From Camellia lanceoleosa (lineage: Eukaryota > Streptophyta > Magnoliopsida > Ericales > Theaceae): a DNA stretch of 64,000 nucleotides. A program made the position numbers and the translations under genes. Under the pieces are notes generated by a model that made no database searches, was not told the DNA's origin, and saw nothing but the letters and a program-made list of their open reading frames with translations. The stretch covers positions 156,231-220,230 of the forward strand of contig JANUSC010000368.1 in assembly GCA_025200525.1 (NCBI GenBank), written 5' to 3'. Within the stretch, counting starts at the first letter, position 1. Each line of letters begins with the position of its first letter. Positions 33,669 through 44,607 of this stretch are shown one piece after another.

Positions 33669-34549
33669 CTTAAACCCACGTGTCAATTCAGGCCACCACA
33701 CCCGCCATGAAATATAGCCCACCGGCGGCCAGGAAACTTGATGGAAATGTGCTCACCGCACGCCAAAAGTGGCAGATTATCATCCTTGTTATCTTCAGCA
33801 TAAGCGCCATACTACCTCTGGCGTAAAACTAGGCCAATGCTGCAATGGATACTCTGCAAATAATAGCGGCGACATCCGGAGATTACACGGACACTACGGT
33901 GACAAAAGCAACCTTATTTGGGTAACACAGAATCGGCGAAAACGCCGACCTTGCCTTTGTCAATCCACACAAACCCAACAACTGTACACCATCCGCCCAC
34001 AAACTTCGAAACACGGGCAAAAAAGCCACCCCGACGGGAACAAATCAGTCCACACAGAACGGCAGTGAGTTCGGATTCAATGAGAGAGAGAACCGGCGAA
34101 GCATACAACACAACCACTCACATGAATGATGAGAACAACTTCATGGAGCACAAAATAAAGCACCACGGTGGGAGGAGTCCACCGCCACAAACGACAATAA
34201 CCCCTACAAAACCACCACAACCGGACTCACGAGAACATACTTGACCAGCCCCTTACCGGAAAGATGTCCAGCAGGTACAACAAGAAGAACGAATCCCAGA
34301 GTAACATCAACGACCCATGATCAGAACACCATCCACTGGCCGAAGCTTTATCAGAAGATAGCAACGACCCAGAAAAACTTCAAACCCTCCAAAATCTGGA
34401 TAAAATAAGACCAGATTCAGTAACAACACAAAAACATAACCCAAACCAAACTAAGAATCTGATAAGGAACCCCCAAAACTGCATGGGTAACAACGGAAGG
34501 AGCTTTCTCTCTAAAATCTAGAGAGAAGCTCTCAACCTAATCCTTCCTA
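33669..34549. mobile_element. ~0.9 kb non-satellite insert, copy 2
   Basis: Same sequence and junctions as copy 1, but 881 bp against 903 because of scattered small deletions and substitutions (for example GCTCACCGCACGCC for GCTCACCGCCGACGCC). Long frames here (108 codons plus, 33918-34244; 67 codons minus, 33914-34117) are not those of copy 1, arguing against coding. The donor-like GTAAGTG is changed to GTAAGGG. A third copy would be expected near 45.8 kb but is absent. Confidence 0.7.
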
Positions 34550-35831
34550 CACCACCGGTGATTGCATGTTGTGCTCGTTCGAGATTCTGGAGTTTGGTGA
34601 AGCCTTACCTCCGGACCACGGGACTCTTTGTGCTTTGCCTCGATTTGCGAACCAGCTCTGTTTCTCTCCCGATGGGAGGGACGGGTTTCAGAGACCATCT
34701 CTCGGGGTAGTGGGATACTTTTCGTGGTCGAGATCATTGTTCCCGTTGGAGACCATTTTTGGTTTTGGGAGCCATCGGTCGCGCTCGGTTCGGGACCGCT
34801 TAACTTTCTCCGCTTAGCACGGTTTTTGGACAACAGAACCTTTTGAACCTTCGTTTTAGCTTCTTGAGGAAGCTTGAACCTTTGAACCCTTATTTTAGCT
34901 TCTTGAGGAAGTTAAACCTTGAACAACCGTTTTAGCTTCTTGGGGAGCTTGAACCTTTTGAACCTGGTTTTAGCTTCTTGAGGGCACTTGGACCTTTTGA
35001 ACCTTCGTTTTAGCTTCTTCCTGAGCTTGAACCTTTTGAACCCTAGTTTTAGCTTCTTGGCGAAGTTGAACCTTCGAACCTTCGTTTTAGCTTCTGAGGG
35101 AGCCTGAACCTTTTGAACCTTCGTTTCAGCTTCTTGAGGGAGCTTGAACCTTTTGTACCTTGGTCTTAGCCTCTTGAGTGAGCTTGAACCTTTTGAACCC
35201 CTGTTTTGGCTTCTTGCGGAAGCATGAAATTCTTAACTTTTCAACCTTCGTTTTAGCTTCTTGAGGAAGGTTGAACTTTTGAACCTTCGTTTTAGTTTCT
35301 TGGCGAAGGTTGAACCTTTGAACCTTTGCTCTAGCTTCTCCGAGGAGGCTTGAACCTTTTGAACCCTAGTTTTAGCTTCTTGAGGAAGTTGAACCTTCTG
35401 AACCTTCGTTGTAGTTTCCTGAGGGAGCTTGAAACTTTTGAACCTTCGTTTTAGCTTCTTGAGGAAGCTTTAACCTTTTGAACCTTCGTTTTAGCTTCTT
35501 GAGGAAGCTTGAACATTTTGAACCCTTGTTTTGGCTTCTTGAGGAAGCTTGAACTTTTTGAACCTTCGTTTTAGCTTCTTGAGGAAGCTTGAACCTTTTG
35601 AACCTTCGTTTTAGCTTCTTAAGGAAGCTTGAACCTTTTGAACCTTTGCTCTAGCTTCTCCAAGAAACTTGAACCCTTTGCTCTAGCTTCTTCAAGAAGC
35701 TTGAAACTTTTGAACCTTTTGCTGTAGCTTCTCTGAAAAGCTTGAACCCTCTTGTTTCTCCATAAGAGAGGGCCTCCCTCTCCTTTAGAGAGGTGGAAAA
35801 AAATTTGTCTAAGGAAAAGCACATATATCTC
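34550..35831 (+). repeat. Unit 27 (1,282 bp), head with microdeletions
   Basis: Resumes after the insert at ACACCACCGG or nearby. Almost every 30 bp of the head has a small loss relative to unit 17. 40 bp block 34832-35647; tail 35648-35831 with TCTGAAAAGC. Confidence 0.88.
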
Positions 35832-36459
35832 TCTATATCTCTGTATTCTAGGATTAGAGAGGGTGTTTGTTCTTGGCCTTTAACACCACCGGTGATTGCG
35901 CATGTTGTGCTCGTTCTGAGGTTACGGAGTTTCGGCTGAGAGCCTTACCTCCGGACCTCTTGACTCTTTTGTGCTTTGCCTCGATTTGCGAACCAGGTTC
36001 TGTTTTCTCTCCCCGAAGGGAGGGTGAGGTTTCGTAGACCATCTCTCGGTGGCCGTAGGCTACTTTTCGTGGTCGTAGACCACTGTTCCCGTTTGGAGAC
36101 CATATTCCGATTTTCGGAGCCGTCAGTCGTGCCCCTCGGTTCGGAACCGCTTAACTTTCTCCGTTTGGCACGGTTTTTGGAAAGCTTGAACCTTTTGAAC
36201 CTTCGTTTTAGCTTCTTGAGGAAGCTTGAACCTTTTGAACCTTTGCTCTAGCTTCTCCAAGAAGCTTGAACCCTTTGCTCTAGCTTCTCCAAGAAGCTTT
36301 AAACTTTTGAACCATTGCTCTAGCTTCTCGAAGAAGCTTGAACCTTTTGCTCTAGCTTCTCCAAGAAGCTTGAACCCTCTTGTTTCTCCATAAGAGAGGG
36401 CCTCTCTCTCCTTTAGAGAGGTTGAAAAAAAATTGTCCAAGGAAAAGCACATATATCTC
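35832..36459 (+). repeat. Unit 28 (628 bp), nearly array-free
   Basis: Intact head (GGTGAGGTTTCGTAGACC, CCATATTCCG, GGAAAGC), then about 61 bp of 40-mer (36183-36243) and a full tail (36244-36459). Likely the undamaged form of unit 18; the same length as unit 46. Confidence 0.9.
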
Positions 36460-37409
36460 TCTATATCTCTACATTCTAGGCTTAGAGAAGGTGTTTGTTC
36501 TTGGCCTTTAACACCACCGGTGATTGCGCATGTTGTGCTCGTTCTGAGGTTACAGAGTTTCGGCTGAGAGCCTTACCTCCGGACCTCGGGACACTTTTGT
36601 GCTTTGCCTCGATTTACGAACTAGGTTCTGTTTTCTCTCCCCGAAGGGAGGGAGAGGTTTCGTAGACCATCTCTCAGTGGCCGAAGGCTACTTTTCGGGG
36701 TCGTAGACCCTCGTTCCCGTTTGGAGACCATTTTTCGATTTTCGGAGCCGTCGGTCGTGCGCCTCTGTTCGGGACCGCTTAACTTTCTCCGTTTGGCACG
36801 ATTTTTGGACGGCTTGAACCTTTTGAACCTTCGTTTTAGCTTCTTGAGGAAGCTTGAAACTTCTGAACCCTTATTTTAGCTTCTTGAGGAAGTTAAACCT
36901 TCTGAACTTTCGTTTTAGCTTCTTGAGGGAGCTTGAACCTTTTGAACCTTGGTTTTAGCTTCTTGAGGGCGCTTGAACCTTTTGAACCTTCGTTTTAGCT
37001 TCTTGAGGGAGCTTGAACCTTTTGAACCCTGGTTTTAGCTTCTTGACGAAGTTGAACCTTTTGAACCTTCGTTTTAGCTTCCTGAGAGAGCCTGAACCTT
37101 TTGAACCATCGTTTTAGCTTCTTGAGGGAGTTTGAACCTTTTGAACCTTCGTTTTAGGTTATTGAGGGAGCTTGAACCTTTTGAACCCTTGTTTTCGCTT
37201 CTTGAGGAACCTTGAACTTTTTGAACCTTCGTTTTTGCTTCTTGGGAAGCTTGAACCTTTTGAACCTTTGCTCTAGCTTCTCCAAGCTTGACCCCTTTGC
37301 TCCAGCTTCTCCAACATGCTTGAACCCTTTTGTTTCCCCATAAGAGAGGGCCTCCCTCTCCTTTAGAGTGGTTGAAAAAAATTTGTCTAAGGAAAAGCAC
37401 ATATATCTC
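36460..37409 (+). repeat. Unit 29 (950 bp)
   Basis: Intact head with GGGACACTTTTG, GATTTACGAACTAGG and TTCGGGGTCG. 40 bp block 36811-37269 lacking the middle section, with TTCCTGAGAGAGCC. Tail 37270-37409 has two small losses (CTTCTCCAAGCTTGACCCC). Confidence 0.9.
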
Positions 37410-38714
37410 TCTATATCTCTACATTCTAGGCTTAGAGAGGGTGTTTGTTCTTGGCCTTTAACACCATCGGTGATTGCGCATGTTTTGCTCGTTCTGAGGT
37501 TACGGAGTTTTGGCTGAGAGCCTTAACTGCAGACCTCGAGACGCTTTTGTGTTTTTCCTCAATTTGCGAACCAGGTTCTGTTTTCTCTCCCCGAAGGGAG
37601 GGAGATGTTTCGTAGACCATCTCTCAGTGGCCGTAGGCTACTTTTCGTGGTCGTAGACCACTGTTCCCGTTTGGAGACCACTGTTCCCATTTTCGGAGCC
37701 GTCGGTCGTGCTCCTCGGTTCGGGACCGCTTAACTTTCTCCGTTTGGCACGGTTTTTGGACAGCTTGAAACTTTTGAACCTTCGTTTTAGCTTCTTGAGG
37801 AAGCTTGAACCTTTTGAACAATTATTTTAGCTTTGTGAGGAAGTTAAACCTTTTGAACCTTCATTTTAGCTTCTTGAGGGAGCTTGAGCTTTTTGAACCT
37901 TGGTTTTAGCTTCTTGAGGGTGTTTGGACCTTTTGAACCATCGTTTTGGCTTCTTGAGGGAGCATGAACCTTTTGAAACCTGGTTTTAGCTTCTTGACGA
38001 AGTTGAGCCTTCTGAACCTTCGTTTTAGCTTCCTGAGGAAGCCTGAACCTTTTGAACCTTCGTTTTAAATTCTTGAGGGAGCTTGAACCTTTTGAACCTT
38101 CGTTTTAGCCTCTTGAGGGAGCTTGAACCTTTTGAACCCCTGTTTTGGCTTCTTGAGGAAGCTTGAAATTTTGAACTTTTCAACCTTCGTTTTAGCTTCT
38201 AGAGGAAGCCTGAACCTTTTGAACCTTCGTTTTAGCTTCTTAAGGAAGCTTGAACCTTTTGAACCTTTGCTCTAGCTTCTCCGAGTAAGCTTGAACCTTT
38301 TGAACCCTTGTTTTAGCTTCTTGAAGAAGTTGAACCTTCGTTTTAGTTTCTTAGGGAGTTTGAACCTTTTGAACCTTCGTTTTAGCTTCTTGATGGAGCT
38401 TGAACCTTTTGAACCATTGTTTGGGCTTCTTTAGGAAGCTTAAACCTTTTGAACCTTCGTTTTAGCTTCTTGAGGAAGCTTGAACCTTTTGAACCTTTGC
38501 TCTAGCTTTTCCAAGAAGCTTGAACCCTTTGCTCTAGCATCTCCAAGAATCTTGAAACGTTTGAACCTTTTCTCTAGCTTCTCTGAGAAGCTTGAACCTT
38601 TTGCTCTAGCTTCTCCAAGAAGCTTGAACCCTCCTGTTTCTCTATAAGAGAGGGCCTCCCTCTCCTTTAGAGAGGTTGAAAAAAATTTCTCTAAGGAAAA
38701 GCACATACATCTCA
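37410..38714 (+). repeat. Unit 30 (1,305 bp)
   Basis: Near-identical counterpart of unit 20, with doubled GAGACCACTGTTCCC and GAACAATTATTTTAGC. 40 bp block 37762-38498. The tail (38499-38714) keeps the perfect hairpin that unit 20 has lost. Confidence 0.9.
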
Positions 38715-39918
38715 TTCTAGGCTTAAAGGGGGTGTTTGTTATTGGCCTTTAACACCACTGGTGATTGCGCATGTTGTGCTCGTTCTGAGGTTATGGAGTT
38801 TCAGCTGAGAGCCTTACCTCCGGACCTCGGGACTCTTTTGTGCTTTGCCTCGATTTGTGAACCAGTTCGTTTCTCTCCCGAAGAGGAGAGGTTTAAGAGA
38901 CCATGTCGCAGTGGCCGTAAGCTACTTTTCGTGGTCGTAGACCGTTGTTCCCGTTTGGAGACCATTTTTCAGTTTTTGGATCCGTCGGTCGTGCGCCTCC
39001 ATTCGGGACCGTTTAACTTTCTCCGTTTGGCACGATTTTTGAACAGCTTTAACCTATTGAACCTTCATTTTAGCTTCTTGAGGAAGATTGATCCTTTTGA
39101 ACCCTTATTTTAGCTTCTTGAGGAAGTTAAACCTTCTGAACCTTCGTTTTAGCTTCTTGAGGGAGCTTGAACCTTTTGAACCTTGGTTTTAGCTTCTTGA
39201 GGGCGCTTGGACCTTTTGAACCTTTGTTTTAGCTTCTTGAGGGAGCTTGAACCTTTTGAACCCTGGTTTTAGCTTCTTGACGAAGTTGAACCTTCTGAAC
39301 CTTCGTTTAAGCTTCACGAGGAGCACTGAAACCGTTTAGCTTCTTGAGGAGCTTGAACCTTGAACCTTCGTTTTAGCCTCTTGAGGGAGCTTGAACCTTT
39401 TGAACCCCTGTTTTGGCTTCTTGAGGAAGCTTGAAATTTTGAACTATTCAACCTTCGCTTTAGCTTCTTGAGGAAGCTTGAACCTTTTGAACCTTTATTT
39501 TAGCTTCTTGAGGAAGCTAGAACCTTTTGAACCTTTGCCCAAGCTTCTCCGAGGAAGCTTGAACCTTTTGAACCCTGGTTTTATCTTCTTGAGGAAGTTG
39601 AACCTTCTGAACCTTCGTTTTAGTTTCCTGAGGGAGCTTGAACCTTTTGAACCTTCGTTTTAGCTTCTTGAGGGTTCTTGAACCTTTTGAATCCTTGTTT
39701 TAGCTTCATGAGGAAGCTTGAACCTTTTGAACCTTCATTTTAGCTTCTTGAGGAAGCTTGAACCTTTGAACTTTTGCTCAAGCTTCTCTAAGAAGCTTGA
39801 ACCTTTTGCTCTAGCTTCTCCAAGAAGCTTGAACCCTCTTGTTTCTCTATAAGAGAGGGCCTCCCTCTCCTTTAGAGAGGTTGAAAAAAACTTGTCTACG
39901 GAAAAGCACATATACCTC
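38715..39918 (+). repeat. Unit 31 (1,204 bp)
   Basis: Head mildly microdeleted at 38860-38900 (AACCAGTTCGTTTCTCTCCC). 40 bp block 39046-39775 with GAAGATTGATCC and a damaged patch at 39308-39365. Tail 39776-39918. Confidence 0.9.
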
Positions 39919-41218
39919 TCTATATCTCTACATTCTAGGCTTAGAGAGGGTGTTTGTTCTTGGCCTTTAACACCACCGGTGATTGCGCATGTTGTTCTTG
40001 TTCTAAGGTTATGGAGTTTCGTCAGAGAGCCTTACCTCCGGACCTCGGGACTCTTTTGTGCTTTGCCTCAATTTGCGAACCAAGTTCTGTTTTCTCTCCC
40101 GAGGAGAGGTTTAAGAGACCATCTCTCGGTGGCCGTGAGCTACTTTTTCGTGATCGAGACCCTTGTTCTCGTTGGAGACCATTTTCCGATTTTGGCCGTC
40201 GGTCATGCCCCTCGGTTCAGACAACTTAACTTTCTCCGTTTAGTACGGTTTTTGGGCCCTTGAACCTTTTGAACCCTGATTTTAGCTTCTTGAGCAAGGT
40301 GAACCTTCTGAACCTTCATTTTAGTTTCCTGAGGGAGCTTGAACCTTTTGAACCTTCGTTTTAGCTTCTTGAGGGAGGTTGAACCTTTTGAACACTGGTT
40401 TTAGCTTCTTGACGAAGTTGAACCTTCTGAACCTTCGTTTTAGCTTCCTGAGGGAGCCTGAACCTTTTGAACATTCGTTTTAGCTTCTTGAGGTAGTTTG
40501 AACCTTTCGAACCTTCGTTTTAGCCTCTCGAGGAAGCTTGAACCTTTTGAACCCCTGTTTTGGCTTCTTGAGGAAGTTTGAAATTTTGAACTTTTCAACC
40601 TTCGTTTTAGCTTTTTGAGGAAGCTTGAACCTTTTGAACCTTCATTTTAGCTTCTTGAGGAAGCTTGAACCTTTTGAACCTTTGTTCTAGCTTCTCCGAG
40701 GAAGCTTGAACCTTTTCAACCCTGGCTTTAGCTTCTTGAGAAAGTTGAACCTTCTGAACCTTCGTTTTAGTTTCCTGAGGGAGCTTGACCCTTTTGAACC
40801 TTCGTTTTAGCTTCTTGAGGGAGCTTGAACCTTTTGAACCTTCATTTTAGCTTCTTGAGGGAGCTTGAATCATTTGAACCCTTGTTTTGGCTTCTTGAGG
40901 AAGCTTGAACCTTTTGAACCATCGTTTTAGCTTCTTGGGGAAGCTTGAACCATTTGAACCTTCGTTTTAGTTTCTTGAGGAAGCTTGAACCTTTTGAACC
41001 TTTGCTCTAGCTTCTCCAAGAAGCTTGAACCCTTTGCTCTAGCTTCTCCAAGAAGCTTTAAACTTTTGAACCTTTGCTCTAGCTTCTCTAAGAAGCTTGA
41101 ACCTTGTGCTCTAGCTTCTCCAAGAAGCTTGAACCCTCTTGTTTCTCTATAAGAGAGGGCCTTTCTCTCCTTTAGAGAGGTTGAAAAAAATTTATCTAAG
41201 GAAAAGCACATATATCTC
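39919..41218 (+). repeat. Unit 32 (1,300 bp), head with microdeletions
   Basis: Head intact to 40090, then deleted in patches to 40258 (GTTTAAGAGACCATC, CCGATTTTGGCCG, TTTGGGCCC). 40 bp block 40259-41003 and tail 41004-41218 match unit 22 closely. Confidence 0.88.
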
Positions 41219-41964
41219 TCTATATCTCTACATTCTTGGCTTAGAGAGGGTGTTTGTTCTTGGCCTTTAACCCCACCGGTGATTGCGCATGTTGTGCTCG
41301 TTCTGAGGTTACGGAGTTTCGGCTGAGAGCCTTACCTCAAGACCTCGGGACTCTTTTTTGCTTTGCCTGGATTTGCGAGCCATGTTCTGTTTTCTCTCCC
41401 CGATGGGAGGGAGAGGTTTCGTAGACTGTCTCTCAGTGGCCGTAGGCTACTTTTCGTGGTCATAGACCACTGTTCCCGTTTGGAGACCATTTTCCGGTTT
41501 TCAGAGCCGTTGGTCGTGCGCCTCGGTTCGGGACCGCTTAACTTTCTCCGTTTGCACTGTTTTTGGACAGGTTGAACCTTTTGAACCATCGTTTTTGCTT
41601 CTTGAGGGAGCTTGAACCTTTTAAACCTTCGTTTTGGCTTCTTGAGGAAGCTTGAACCTTTTGAACCTTCGTTTTAGCTTCTTGAGGAAGCTTAAACCTT
41701 TTGAACCTTTGTTTTAGCTTCTTGAGGAAGCTTGAACTTTTTGAACCTTTGCTCTAGCTTCTCCAAGATGCTTGAACCCTTTGCTCTAGTTTCGCCAAGA
41801 AGCTTGAAACTTTTGAACCTTTGCTCTAGCTCTCTAAGATGCTTGATCCTTTTGCTCTACCTTCTCCAAGAAGCTTCGACCCTCTTGTTTCTCTATAAGA
41901 GAGGCCCTCTCTCTCCTTTAGAGCGGTTGAAAAAAATTTGTTTAAGGAAAAGCACATATATCTC
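41219..41964 (+). repeat. Unit 33 (746 bp), short array
   Basis: Intact version of unit 23: head with CTGGATTTGCGAGCCATG, 40 bp block 41570-41750, tail 41751-41964 with GAGAGGCCCTCTC. Confidence 0.9.
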
Positions 41965-43309
41965 TCTATATCTCTAAATTCTAGGCTTAGAGAGGGTGTT
42001 TGTTCTTGGCCTTTAACACCACCGGCGATTGCGCATGTTGTGCTCGTTCTGAGGTAACGGAGTTTCGGCTGAGTGCCTTACCTCCGGACCTCGGGACTCT
42101 TTTGTGCTTTGCCTCGATTTGCGAACCAGGTTCTGTTTTCTCTCCCCGAAGGGAGGGAGAGGTGTCGTAGACCATCTCTTAGTGGCCGTAGCCTACTTTT
42201 CGTGGTCGTAGACCACTGTTCCCATTTGGAGACCATTTTTCGGCTTTCGAAGCCGTCGGTCGTGCGCCTCGGTTCGGGACCGCTTAACTTTCTCCGTTTG
42301 GCACGATTTTTGGACAGCTTGAATCTTGTGAACCCTTAGTTTAGCTTTTTGAGGAAGTTAAAACTTCTGAACCTTCGTTTTAGCTTCTTGAGGGAGCTTG
42401 AACCTTTTGAACCTTGGTTTTAGCTTTTTGAGGAAGCTTGAACTTTCTGAACCCTGGTTTTAGCTTCTTGACGAAGTTGAGCCTTCTGAACCTTTGTTTT
42501 ACTTTCCTGAGGTAGCCTGAACCTTTTGAACCTTCGTTTTAGCTTCTTGAGGGAGATTGAACCTTTTGAACGTTCGTTTTAACCTCTTGAGGGAGCTTGA
42601 ACCTTTTGAACCTTGGTTTTAGCTTCTTGAGGGAGCTTGAACCTTTTGAACCCTGGTTTTAGCTTCTTCACGAAGTTGAGCCATCTGAACCTTTGTTTTA
42701 CCTTCCTGAGGGAGCATGAACCTTTTGAACCTTCGTTTTAGCTTCTTGAGGGAGATTGAAACTTTTCAACCTTCGTTTTAGCTTCTTGAGGGAGCTTGAA
42801 CCTTTTGAACCTTCGTTTTAGCTTCTTGAGGAAGTTTGAACCTTTTGAACCTTTGCTCTGGCTTCTCCGAGGAAGCTTGAACCTTTTGAACCCTGGTTTT
42901 AGCTTCTTGAGGAAGTTGAACCTTCTGAACTTTCGTTTTAGTTAGCTGAGGGAGCTTGAACCTTTTGAACCTTCGTTTTTGCTTCTTGAGGGAGCATGAA
43001 CCTTTTGAACCCTTGCTCTGGCTTCTTGAGGAAGCTTAAACATTTTGAACCTTCGTTTTGGCTTCTTGTGGAAGCTTAATCCTTTTGAACCTTTGCTCTA
43101 GCTTCTCCAAGAAGCTTGAACCCTTTGCTCTAGCTTTTCCAAGATGCTTGAAACTTTTGAACCTTTGCTCTAGCCTCTCTAAGAAGCTTGAACCTTTTGC
43201 TCTAGCTACTCCAAGAAGCATGAACCCTCTTGTTTCTCTATAAGAGAGGGCCTCCCTCTCCTTTAGAGAGGTTGAAAAAAATTTGTCTAAGGAAAAGCAC
43301 ATATATCTC
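41965..43309 (+). repeat. Unit 34 (1,345 bp)
   Basis: Intact head (ACCGGCGATTG, CCCATTTGGAGACC). 40 bp block 42317-43094 with GAATCTTGTGAACCC and the 199 bp duplication. Tail 43095-43309. Counterparts are units 14 and 24. Confidence 0.9.
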
Positions 43310-43566
43310 TCTATATCTCGACAATCTAGGCTTAGAGAGGGTGTTTGTTCTTGGCCTTTAACACCATCAGTGATTGCGCATGTTGTGCTCGTTCGAGGTT
43401 CTGAGTTTTGAAACCTTACCTCCACCTCGGGACTCTTTTGTGCTTTGCCTCGATTTGCAAACCAGTTACATTTTCTCTCCCCAAGGAGAGGTTTAAATGA
43501 ACCATCACTCAGTGGCCGTGGGCTACTTTTCGTGGTCGTAGACCACTGTTCCCGTTTGGAGACCAT
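43036..43566 (-). other. Longest open frame in the array (176 codons), not called as a gene
   Basis: Reads the head of unit 35 and continues through the tail of unit 34 into its 40-mers. The C-terminal part is the common tail frame (MCFSLDKFF...), rich in Lys, Glu, Ser and Phe with 13-14 residue repeats (FLEKLEQRFK). The N-terminal join exists only because small deletions in the unit 35 head remove a stop that intact heads retain. No known domain is recognised. The length is explained by the 40-mer lacking stops in two of three minus-strand frames. Confidence 0.3.
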
Positions 43567-44607
43567 ATTCCGATTTTCGGAGCCGTCGGTCGTGCCCCTC
43601 GGTTCGGAACCGCTTAACTTTCTCCGTTTGGCACGGTTTTTGGAAAGCTTGAACCTTTTGAACCTTCGTTTCAGCTTCTTGAGGAAGCTTGAACCTTTTG
43701 AACCCTGATTTTAGCTTCTTGAGCAACTTGAACCTTCTGAACCTTCGTTTTAGTTTCCTGAGAGAGCTTGAACCTTTTGAACCTTCGTTTTAGCTTGTTG
43801 AGGGAGGTTGAACCTTTTGAACCCTGGTTTTAGCTTCTTGGCGAAGTTTAACCTTCTGAACCTTCGTTTTAGCTTCCTGAGGGAGCCTGAACCTTTTGAA
43901 CCTTCGTTTTAGCTTCTTGACGGAGTTTAAACCTTTTGAACCTTCGTTTTAGCCTCTCGAGGGAGCTTGAACCTTTTGAACCCCTGTTTTGGCTTCTTGA
44001 GGGAGCTTGAAATTTTGAACTTTTCAACCTTCACTTTAGCTTTTTGAGGAAGCTTGAACCTTTTGAACCTTCGTTTTAGCTTCTTGAGGAAGCTTGAACC
44101 TTTTGAACCTTTGCTCTAGCTTCTCCGAGGAAGCTTGAACCTTTTCAACCTTGGCTTTAGCTTCTTGAGGAAGTTGAACCTTCTGAACCTTCGTTTTAGT
44201 TTTCTGATGGAGCTTGAACCTTTTGAACCTTCGTTTTAGCTTCTTGAGGGAGCTTGAACCTTTTGAACCTTCGTTTTAACTTCTTGAGGGAGCTTGAACC
44301 TTTTGAACCCTTGTTTTGGCTTCTTGAAGAAGCTTGAACCTTTTGAACATTCGTTTTAGCTTCTTGAGGAAGGTTGAACCTTTTGAACCTTTGCTCTAGC
44401 TTCTCTAAGAAGCTTGAACCCTTTGCTCTAGCTTCTCCAAGAAGCTTGAAACTTTTGAACCATTGCTCTAGCTTCTCGAAGAAGCTTGAACCTTTTGCCC
44501 TAGCTTCTCCAAGAAACTTGAACCCTCTTGTTTCTCCATAAGGGAGGGCCTCTCTCTCCTTTAGAGAGGTTGAAAAAAAATTGTCCAACGAAAAGCACAT
44601 ATATCTC
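43310..44607 (+). repeat. Unit 35 (1,298 bp), head 5' half microdeleted
   Basis: Microdeletions run from 43390 to 43500 (GTTCGAGGTTCTGAG, CCAAGGAGAGGTTTAAATG), while the second half of the head is perfect. 40 bp block 43647-44392, tail 44393-44607 with GGGAGGGCC. Confidence 0.88.

Larger units (their letters stand above)
25275..37409 (+). repeat. ~12 kb super-repeat, copy 2 (units 20-29, 12,135 bp)
   Basis: The ten-unit arrangement is the basic super-repeat. Several landmarks are 12.1-12.2 kb from copy 3, for example the unit 21 and 31 starts and the unit 22 and 32 tails. It contains insert copy 2 at 33669-34549. Compared with copies 1 and 3 it has many small deletions in units 21, 23, 24, 25 (tail), 26 and 27. 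Confidence 0.88.
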
